Below, in pieces: positions 58,160 through 64,000 of a stretch of DNA of 64,000 nucleotides; within the stretch, counting starts at the first letter, position 1; each line of letters starts with the position of its first letter. The notes below the pieces were generated by a model. The model worked only from the letters and a program-made list of their open reading frames with translations, was not told where the DNA came from and did no database searches. The translations under genes were made by a program, and so were the position numbers. The DNA is taken from assembly GCF_900102195.1 (NCBI RefSeq), contig NZ_FNBE01000019.1, positions 62,001 to 126,000 of the forward strand. Reading direction: 5' to 3'. This stretch comes from Pseudonocardia oroxyli. GTDB taxonomy: Bacteria > Actinomycetota > Actinomycetes > Mycobacteriales > Pseudonocardiaceae.

Positions 58160-58795
58160 CTACGCGCGCTCCTGCGTCAGGGCGAGCCCCACCCCCATGC
58201 CGACCAGCACCACGCCCCCGGTCCCGCCGAGCAGCCGCAGCCGCCGCGGGCTCGTCGCGAACCACACCCGCGCCGCGCCCGCGGCGAGGCCCCAGGCCGA
58301 GTCCAGCACCGCCGCCGTCGCGCAGAAGACCAGGCCGAGGACCAGCAACGCCACCCCCGGGTGCGCGACCTCCGGCCCCACGAACTGCGGCAGCACGGCC
58401 GCGAAGAACACCAGCGCCTTCGGGTTGGTCAGTCCCACGACGACCCCCTGCCCGAAGGCCCGCCGGTCGGTCGCCCGCTCGGGCCGGTGCAGGGCCGCGA
58501 CCAGGTCCCCGCGGTGCCGGAAGGTCTGCACGCCCAGGTACACCAGGTAGGCCGCGCCCGCGAACTTGACCGCGGTGAACACCACGGCCGAGGCCGCCGC
58601 GACCGCGCCGAGCCCCGTGGCGACCACGCCGACCAGGATCGTCACCCCGACCGTGTTCCCCGCGACGCTCGCCAGGGCGGCGCGCCTGCCGTGCGCCAGC
58701 GCCCGGCCCACGATGAACAGCACGCTCGGGCCGGGGATGAGCACGAGCGCGATCGACGCGGCGAGGAACGTGAGGACCACGTCGAGGGAGGGCAC
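58160..58795 (-). CDS. LysE/RhtB-family amino acid exporter
   Basis: A 211-residue membrane protein with about six helices. The family signature is clear: LVLIPGPSVLFIVGRALAHGRRAALASVAGNTVGVTILVGVVATGLG, then VKFAGAAYLVYLGVQTFR and FGQGVVVGLTNPKALVFFAAVLPQFV. Members export amino acids such as lysine, threonine or homoserine; the substrate is unknown. ATG 58795. The M23 gene follows 64 bases downstream in the same direction; the DUF5685 gene is divergent. Confidence 0.94.
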   Translation of the reverse strand: MPSLDVVLTFLAASIALVLIPGPSVLFIVGRALAHGRRAALASVAGNTVGVTILVGVVATGLGAVAAASAVVFTAVKFAGAAYLVYLGVQTFRHRGDLVAALHRPERATDRRAFGQGVVVGLTNPKALVFFAAVLPQFVGPEVAHPGVALLVLGLVFCATAAVLDSAWGLAAGAARVWFATSPRRLRLLGGTGGVVLVGMGVGLALTQERA

Positions 58796-58872
58796 GGCCG
58801 GACGTTAACGCCGTGTCCGCATCCTCACCACGCCATTTCGGCGCGCACGGATCATCGCTACGCTCCCGTCCC

Positions 58873-59973
58873 GTGTTCGGCATGATCCGGCCCTGCCGGC
58901 ACACCCTGACCCCGGCCCTGCGCACCGAGTGGATGGGGCACCTCTGCGGCCTCTGCTACGCCCTGCGGGACGACCACGGCCAGGCCGCCCGCCTCGCCAC
59001 CAACTACGACGGCCTCGTGATCTCCGTCCTGCTCGACGCGCAGGCCCCCCGCTCCCGCCACGCCCGGCGCACCGCGGGCCCGTGCCCGCTGCGCGGCATG
59101 CGGCGGCAGTCCGTGGCGACGGGCGAGGGCGCGCGGCTGGCGGCGACCGTCTCGTTGATCCTCGCGTCCGCGCAGCTGAGCGACCACGCCGCGGACGGCG
59201 ACTACGGCTCCCGCCTGGTCACCGCGGCAGCCCGCCGGGTGGCCGGGACCTGGGCGCGCCGGGCCTCGGGCACGGCCGCCGACCTGGGGCTCGACGCCGG
59301 CGTCCTGCTCGACGCGGTCGCCCGCCAGCCTGTCCTGGAGCGCCCGGGGTCCGCGCTCCTGGCGGTCACCGAACCGACCGAGACCGCCACCGCCGCCGCG
59401 TTCGCCCACACCGCGACCCTCGCCGGGCGACCGGAGAACGCCGCGGCGCTCGCCGAGGTCGGCGGGCTGTTCGGCCGCCTCGCCCACCTGCTCGACGCCG
59501 TGGAGGACCTCCGCGACGACGCCGCCACCGGCGCCTGGAACCCCCTGGCCGCGACCGGCACCGACCTCGCCGCCGCCCGCACGCTCGCCGACGACGCCGC
59601 GCTCGGGATCCGCCTCGCCCTCGACGAGGTCACCTGGACCCACCGGCGGCTGGCGCACCGGCTGCTGGTCCACGAGCTGGACCGCGCGATCGGCCACGCG
59701 TTCGCCCACGCCTCGGCCGACGAGGGGGACACGAAGAAGGACGAGGGTCCCCGGCGCGGCCCGACGCGCGGCCTCGTCCCCGGCTGTGCCGCCGCGGCGG
59801 GCCTGTTCTGCACCTGCCAGATGTGCTGCGCCGACACCTTCCCGCACCCGTGGACCGGCGAGCCCGTCGAGGGCTGGTGCCGCAACGAGACCTGCGACGG
59901 CTGCTGCGACTGCACCGACGTGAGCTGCGACTGCTGCGACTGTTGCAGCAGCTGCGACTGCTGCGACTGCTGA
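58873..59973 (+). CDS. DUF5685 protein with extreme Cys-rich C-terminal tail
   Basis: A 366-residue protein of unknown function. The N-terminus VFGMIRPCRHTLTPALRTEWMGHLCGLCYALRDDHGQAARLATNYDGL has conserved cysteines C8, C25, C28 and C71 and matches what I recall of the DUF5685 family. The middle (about 85-300) is mostly alpha-helical and Ala-rich (LASAQLSDHAADGDYGSRLV, GRLAHLLDAVEDLRDDAATGAW), with His/Asp-containing helices. A charged linker (DEGDTKKDEGPRRGPTR) leads to a tail in which 18 of the last 55 residues are Cys, ending in CDCCDCCSSCDCCDC. No signal peptide. Metal or metal-cluster binding is an inference from the Cys pattern. GTG 58873. Convergent with glnE. Confidence 0.82.
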   Translation: MFGMIRPCRHTLTPALRTEWMGHLCGLCYALRDDHGQAARLATNYDGLVISVLLDAQAPRSRHARRTAGPCPLRGMRRQSVATGEGARLAATVSLILASAQLSDHAADGDYGSRLVTAAARRVAGTWARRASGTAADLGLDAGVLLDAVARQPVLERPGSALLAVTEPTETATAAAFAHTATLAGRPENAAALAEVGGLFGRLAHLLDAVEDLRDDAATGAWNPLAATGTDLAAARTLADDAALGIRLALDEVTWTHRRLAHRLLVHELDRAIGHAFAHASADEGDTKKDEGPRRGPTRGLVPGCAAAAGLFCTCQMCCADTFPHPWTGEPVEGWCRNETCDGCCDCTDVSCDCCDCCSSCDCCDC

Positions 59974-59986
59974 CCGCCCCCCGCGG

Positions 59987-62900
59987 CTACGCGGTCCAGC
60001 CGTAGAAGACGCGTTCGACGACGGCGCGGGCGCGTCGGGTGGTGCGGCGGTAGTCGTCGAGGAACTGGCCGGGGTCGCCGTCGGCGGGGTAGCCGAGCGC
60101 CGTCGCGATCGAGGCGAGCTCGCGGCCGCTGCGCGGGAGCTGGTCGCCCGGCTTGCCCTTGACCAGCATGATCGCGTTGCGGGCGCGGGTCGCGGCCTCC
60201 CAGCCCGCGCGCAGCTCGGCGGCGTCGTCCGCCGAGATCAGGCCCGCCCCGGCGGCCTCGCGCAGGCCGTCGAGGGTGGAGGTGGTGCGCAGCTCGGGGA
60301 CGTCGCCCGCGTGCTGCAGCTGCAGGAGCTGCACCGTCCACTCGACGTCCGCCAGGCCGCCGTGCCCGAGCTTGGTGTGGGTCGAGCGGTCGGCGCCGCG
60401 CGGGAGCCGCTCCTCGTCCACCCGGGCCTTGATCCGCCGGATCTCGGTGACCGCCTCGGTCTCCAGGCCCTCGGCCGGGTACCGGATCGGGTCGATGAGC
60501 TCGACGAACGCCCGCCCCAGCTCCACGTCGCCCGCGACCGGCTTGGCGCGCAGCAGCGCCTGGGCCTCCCACACCTCCGACCAACGCGCGTAGTAGGCGT
60601 GGTAGGACTCCAGCGTGCGCACCAACGGGCCGGAGCGGCCCTCGGGGCGCAGGTCGGCGTCGACGATCAGGGCGGGGTCCGGGCTCGGTGCGCCGAGCCG
60701 GGTCCGCACCCCCTCCACGACGGCCGTCGCGAACTTCACGGCCGCGGCGTCGGACACGTCCGGCGCGGCGGGGGCGCAGACGAACAGCACGTCCGCGTCG
60801 GAGGAGTAGCCGAGCTCCGCCCCGCCGAGGCGCCCCATCCCGATCACGGCGATCCGCGCCAGGACCGGCCCGTCCCCTGCGACGGCCTTGGTCGTGGCGG
60901 CGAGCGTGGCGCGCAGCACCGCGATCCACACCGTGGACAGCGCCTCGCACACCTCGGCGACGGTCAGCGTGCCGAGCAGGTCCGCACACGCCACCCGCAG
61001 CAGCTCGTGCCTGCGCATCGAGCGCGCGCTCGCCACCGCGGACGTCAGGTCCGGCTGGCGGGCCACGGCCGCCAGCAGCCACTGCCCGACGGCGGCGGGG
61101 TCGCGGGTCAGCTCGTCCGGTTGGCCCGGCGTCGGGGTGGCCAGCACCCGGAGGATCTCCGGCGCCCGCACCAGCAGGTCCGGGACCAGCGCGGACGTGC
61201 CGAGCAGGTACATCAGCCGCTCGGCGACCTGGCCCTCGTCGCGCAGCAGCCGCAGGTACCAGGGGGTGGTCGCGAGCGCCTCGGAGACCTGCCGGTAGGC
61301 GAGGAGCCCGCGGTCGGGATCGGGGGTGGTGGCGAGCGCGTCGAGCAGGACGGGCAGCAGGGTCTGCTGGATCGACGCCGCGCGCGACACCCCGCCGGTC
61401 AGGGCCCGCAGGTGCCCGAGGGCACCCTCCGGCGACGCCCAGCCCAGCGCCTTGAGCCGGGCCGCGGCGGCCTTCTCGGAGAGCCGGTTGTCGTCCGCGG
61501 ACAGCCGCGAGACCGAGGTGAGCAGCGGCCGGTAGAAGAGCTTCTCGTGCAGCCGGCGCACCCGGCGGACGTTGCGCTGCCACTCGTTCGTCAGCACGCC
61601 GACGACGTCGTTGCGGCCGTCCGGGCGCATCCGCGCCGCCCGGGCGAGCCAGCGCAGCGCGTCCGTGTCGGTCCGGGCGGGCAGCAGGTGGGTGCGGCGC
61701 ATCTTCTGCAGCTGCAGCCGGTGTTCGAGCAGCCGCAGGAAGCGGTAGGAGGCGGCGAGGTTGGCGCCGTCGTCGCGGCCGACGTACCCGCCCTCGCTGA
61801 GCGCCGCGAGCGCCTCCAGGGTCGACGGCGACCGCAGGGTCGGGTCGGTGCGGCCGTGGACGAGCTGCAGCAGCTGCACGGCGAACTCGACGTCCCGCAG
61901 GCCGCCGCGCCCGAGCTTGAGCTCGCGGTCGGCGTGGTCGGGCCGGACGTGCTCCTCGACGCGGCGGCGCATGGCCTGCACGTCGGTCACGAAGTCGTCC
62001 CGGCCCGCGGCGCTCCACACCATCGGCGCGACGGCCTCGGCGTAGGCCCGGCCGAGTGCGGCGTCCCCGGCGATCGGCCGCGCCTTGAGCAGCGCCTGGA
62101 ACTCCCAGGTCTTGGCCCAGCGCTTGTAGTAGTTGACGTGCCCGTCGAGGGTGCGGACCAGCGCGCCCTGCCTGCCCTCGGGGCGGAGGTTCGCGTCGAC
62201 CTCGAAGCAGGCCTCGCCCGCGATCCGCATCACCCGGCTCGCCAGCTTGGTGGCGACCTGCAGGTCGCCCTCGCCGACGAAGATCACGTCGACGTCCGAG
62301 ACGTAGTTGAGCTCGCGGCCGCCGCACTTGCCCATCGCGATCACGGCGAGGCGGGTGTCCTCGGGCGGGTCGGTCTCCTCGACGGCCACCGCGAGCGCGG
62401 CCGTCAGCGCCGCGGCCGCGAGGTCGGCCAGCTGGGCCGCGACCTCGTCGACCTCCATCACGGGCAGCGCGGGCTCGCCGACGGCGGCGAGATCCGCCGC
62501 GGCGAGCCCGAGCAGCTCGTCCCGGTAGGCCGTCCGCAGCGCGGTGACGGCCGCGGTGCCGGTGGCCTGGGCGCGCGGCCGCTCGGCGGCCGGGGCGGCG
62601 CCCACGGCCCGCAGCAGGTTCGCGGTGCGCCGCGCGCAGTCCGGCGGCGGGTCGAACCGGTCCGCGGTGTCGGCGAGCAGCGGCCACCGGTCGGGGTGGG
62701 CGATCAGGTGGTCACCGAGCGCCGTCGACGCTCCGAGCAGGGCGAACAGCCGCCCGCGCAGCCCGACGTCGGTGTGCAGCTCGGCCTCGATCCGCTTCCA
62801 GTCGGCCGCTGCGTGCGCGAGCCGCTCGACCTGACGCAGTGCGAGGTCCGGGTCGGGGGCCCTGGCGAGCGCCCACATGATCTCCTCGGCGCCCTGGACC

Positions 62901-63001
62901 GGCCGGTCGCCGTCCCACCAGCCGAGGTCTCGCAGGGTGCCCTCGGCCCAGGGCTCGGTCAGGCCCAGCCTGGCCAGGGAGGTGCGAGTGCGGTCCGCCA
63001 C
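59987..63001 (-). CDS. glnE: Bifunctional glutamine synthetase adenylyltransferase/deadenylase
   Basis: A 1004-residue enzyme that adds or removes AMP on the glutamine synthetase Tyr according to nitrogen status. Two nucleotidyltransferase domains are visible: the N-terminal one with IAMGKCGGRELNYVSDVDVIFV (about 222-242) and the C-terminal one with IGMGRLGGAELGYSSDADVLFV (about 717-738), each with its paired Asp. The helical central and C-terminal regions (RRVEEHVRPDHADRELKLGRGGLRDVEFAVQ; HTKLGHGGLADVEWTVQLLQ) are family-typical. The target sequence is present in the GlnA encoded at 47121-48542. GTG 63001. Equivalent to Rv2221c, but here about 11 kb separates it from glnA. Confidence 0.96.
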   Translation of the reverse strand: MADRTRTSLARLGLTEPWAEGTLRDLGWWDGDRPVQGAEEIMWALARAPDPDLALRQVERLAHAAADWKRIEAELHTDVGLRGRLFALLGASTALGDHLIAHPDRWPLLADTADRFDPPPDCARRTANLLRAVGAAPAAERPRAQATGTAAVTALRTAYRDELLGLAAADLAAVGEPALPVMEVDEVAAQLADLAAAALTAALAVAVEETDPPEDTRLAVIAMGKCGGRELNYVSDVDVIFVGEGDLQVATKLASRVMRIAGEACFEVDANLRPEGRQGALVRTLDGHVNYYKRWAKTWEFQALLKARPIAGDAALGRAYAEAVAPMVWSAAGRDDFVTDVQAMRRRVEEHVRPDHADRELKLGRGGLRDVEFAVQLLQLVHGRTDPTLRSPSTLEALAALSEGGYVGRDDGANLAASYRFLRLLEHRLQLQKMRRTHLLPARTDTDALRWLARAARMRPDGRNDVVGVLTNEWQRNVRRVRRLHEKLFYRPLLTSVSRLSADDNRLSEKAAAARLKALGWASPEGALGHLRALTGGVSRAASIQQTLLPVLLDALATTPDPDRGLLAYRQVSEALATTPWYLRLLRDEGQVAERLMYLLGTSALVPDLLVRAPEILRVLATPTPGQPDELTRDPAAVGQWLLAAVARQPDLTSAVASARSMRRHELLRVACADLLGTLTVAEVCEALSTVWIAVLRATLAATTKAVAGDGPVLARIAVIGMGRLGGAELGYSSDADVLFVCAPAAPDVSDAAAVKFATAVVEGVRTRLGAPSPDPALIVDADLRPEGRSGPLVRTLESYHAYYARWSEVWEAQALLRAKPVAGDVELGRAFVELIDPIRYPAEGLETEAVTEIRRIKARVDEERLPRGADRSTHTKLGHGGLADVEWTVQLLQLQHAGDVPELRTTSTLDGLREAAGAGLISADDAAELRAGWEAATRARNAIMLVKGKPGDQLPRSGRELASIATALGYPADGDPGQFLDDYRRTTRRARAVVERVFYGWTA

Positions 63002-63026
63002 GGCGAACGATCCTATTGCGACGGGG

Positions 63027-63392
63027 TTACGGATACGAGTCCGGGTGATCGAGTGGGAAGGCCAGCCACGACAGCATCCCGGCGAGCTCGCGGTACGCGG
63101 CCAGGCGCGCCTCGTCGGTGCCCGCCTCCTCGGCCCGCCGGACCGGCTCGCGCAGCCGCTCGACCATGGCGGGCCCCAGTTCGAGCAACCCGCCGGAGCC
63201 GGTCGTCGCGAAGCGGGCGAGGACGTACCGGGCGAGCCCGCCGACGGGGATGCCGGTGTGTGCGGAGAGGCCCCGCAGGGTGTGCAGGGGGTCGAGCCGG
63301 TTGTAGTCGGCGACCTCGGCCTTGAACGTGGCGTCCGGGTCGTCGTCGGGCCAGGGCCCGGTCCAGGGGCTCAGGGTCAGCTCGTCACTCAT
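63027..63392 (-). CDS. DUF6027-family protein
   Basis: A 121-residue soluble acidic protein of unknown function: SDELTLSPWTGPWPDDDPDATFKAEVADYNRLDPLHTLRGLSAHTGIPVGGLARYVLARFATTGSGGLLELGP, then an acidic helical C-terminus ending FPLDHPDSYP. It resembles the DUF6027 proteins I recall from actinomycetes. The GLSAHTGIPVGGLARYVLARFA segment could be a helix-turn-helix-like bundle but no DNA-binding role is shown. The ATG at 63392 follows CAGGAGACAC. It precedes glnE by 25 bases in the same direction. Confidence 0.85.
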   Translation of the reverse strand: MSDELTLSPWTGPWPDDDPDATFKAEVADYNRLDPLHTLRGLSAHTGIPVGGLARYVLARFATTGSGGLLELGPAMVERLREPVRRAEEAGTDEARLAAYRELAGMLSWLAFPLDHPDSYP

Positions 63393-63427
63393 GTGTCTCC
63401 TGTCCGGAGTGTCCGTATCCTGACGGG

Positions 63428-64000
63428 GTGGACGAGCTTCTCGAGGCCCTGCTGATGAACCCGGGCGCCCTGGCGGTGCTGGGCGGCGTGCTGCTCGTCC
63501 TGGTGATCGTGGTGGGGTTCGTGCTGCGGAGCATGTGGAAGCGCGCACGGACGTTCGCGGGCACCCACCAGCACCGCCTCGACCGCGCGCGCACCGAGAT
63601 CGCCGCGCTGCGGCTGCCGGAGGGGCCCCGGCGCCGGGCCGTGGAGCTGCGCAGGCGGCTCGCCGAGTCGGTCGCCGCGACCGACCGCCAGCTCGGCGCG
63701 GCCCCGTCCGCGCTGGTGGGGGCGACGGTCGCCGAGCAGCACCGGGAGCTGCGCCGGCTGGCCGCGGACCTCGACGCCCACCTGCGCACCCTGCAGGACG
63801 AACCGGCGGCGGACCGGGTGGAGGCGGCGCTGCCCGAGGCGCGGCTCTGGACCGAGCAGCTCTGCGAGATCGCCGCCGAGCTGCGGACCGCGGTCCGCGA
63901 GGCCACCCGGGCCACCACGGGCGAGGACGTCCGGGCCCTCGGCACGAACGCGGCCGACGGCGCCGCCGCCCTCCGCGCCGGCATCGACTTCCTGCAGTCC
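63428..64000 (+). CDS. Membrane-anchored protein with coiled-coil-like domain, 3' end outside window
   Basis: Open from GTG 63428 to the window edge (191 codons, no stop). It starts VDELLEALLMNPGALAVLGGVLLVLVIVVGFVLRSMW, giving one transmembrane helix at about 15-33, then a basic boundary (KRARTFAG) and a long helical, charged region (HQHRLDRARTEIAALRLPEG, RRAVELRRRLAESVAATDRQ, AEQHRELRRLAADLDAHLRT, EQLCEIAAELRTAVREATRA) likely to form a coiled coil inside the cell. No family recognised. It is divergent from the DUF6027 gene with 35 bases between them. Confidence 0.72.
   Translation, partial: MDELLEALLMNPGALAVLGGVLLVLVIVVGFVLRSMWKRARTFAGTHQHRLDRARTEIAALRLPEGPRRRAVELRRRLAESVAATDRQLGAAPSALVGATVAEQHRELRRLAADLDAHLRTLQDEPAADRVEAALPEARLWTEQLCEIAAELRTAVREATRATTGEDVRALGTNAADGAAALRAGIDFLQS

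Noticed and set aside
59202..62687. 1161-codon minus-strand frame over glnE and the DUF5685 gene
   Set aside because: It is a shadow of glnE in a different frame plus antisense of DUF5685; translation is Arg/Ala/Gly-rich.
60311..63325. 1004-codon plus-strand frame opposite glnE
   Set aside because: It is the antisense of glnE; no motifs and Arg/Gly/Val-biased composition.

Overview
The window is very GC-rich (well above 70% by eye), densely packed, and uses GTG starts very often. This suggests a high-GC actinomycete. The gene order from the cytochrome oxidase genes (about 14.4 kb) to glnE (63.0 kb) follows, as I recall it, Mycobacterium tuberculosis Rv2199c to Rv2221c: ctaF, ctaC, asnB, adoK, erpA, glycerate kinase, a DUF3043 membrane protein, cobT, cobS, ilvE, gcvT, pepA, an SDR, dlaT, an SDR39U1-type epimerase, lipB, lipA, a DUF4191 protein, an RDD protein, glnA, glnE. 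F420-type oxidoreductases (LLM, Ddn-like), a two-lipoyl-domain E2 and DUF5685/DUF6027 proteins also fit Actinobacteria. My guess is Pseudonocardiaceae, possibly Pseudonocardia, but the species is not determined.

Region by region. 0-12.7 kb: the 3' end of pgi, a PAP2 phosphatase, an Fpg/Nei DNA glycosylase, a thioredoxin-NHL protein, a seven-unit 62-bp tandem repeat array, a large membrane-anchored NlpC/P60 protein, a divergent drug-efflux MFS/TetR pair with three visible operators, a twice-frameshifted D-aminoacylase-like gene, an AlkA-like glycosylase and an O-methyltransferase. 12.7-30 kb: acyl-CoA dehydrogenase and GNAT, the cytochrome c oxidase pair, asnB, adenosine kinase, erpA, glycerate kinase, the cobalamin nucleotide-loop genes cobU-cobT-cobS, ilvE, gcvT, an APC transporter and pepA. 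30-34.5 kb: a NarL-type two-component system, two overlapping alpha/beta-hydrolase genes and a small conserved protein. 34.6-45.1 kb: the lipoate/2-oxoacid dehydrogenase block (lpd, E2, lipB, lipA), broken up by a secreted protein, an LLM enzyme and an SDR. 45.3-49 kb: a DUF559-like protein, an RDD protein and glnA. 49-60 kb: an accessory block lying between glnA and glnE (EamA, HbpS-like, RND pump with an extra C-terminal domain, Ddn-like, M50 protease, LLM, MerR, M23 lipoprotein, LysE, Cys-tailed DUF5685). 60-64 kb: glnE, DUF6027 and the start of a membrane protein.

The genes form coherent sets: lipoate synthesis (lipB, lipA) beside its acceptor E2 and E3; glutamine synthetase with its adenylyltransferase; Fe-S insertion (erpA) near Fe-S users; cobalamin lower-ligand attachment. 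The most unusual feature is non-coding. Intergenic spaces, mostly at convergent gene ends, carry several families of palindromic repeats. One family (GACGCTTGGG, three bases, CCCAAGCGTC) occurs about 23 times at five loci. Another forms a strict 62-bp tandem array with a diverged single copy about 8 kb away. Two 19-bp hairpins 11 kb apart differ by a compensatory base-pair change. No tRNA, rRNA, CRISPR array, transposase or phage gene was recognised.
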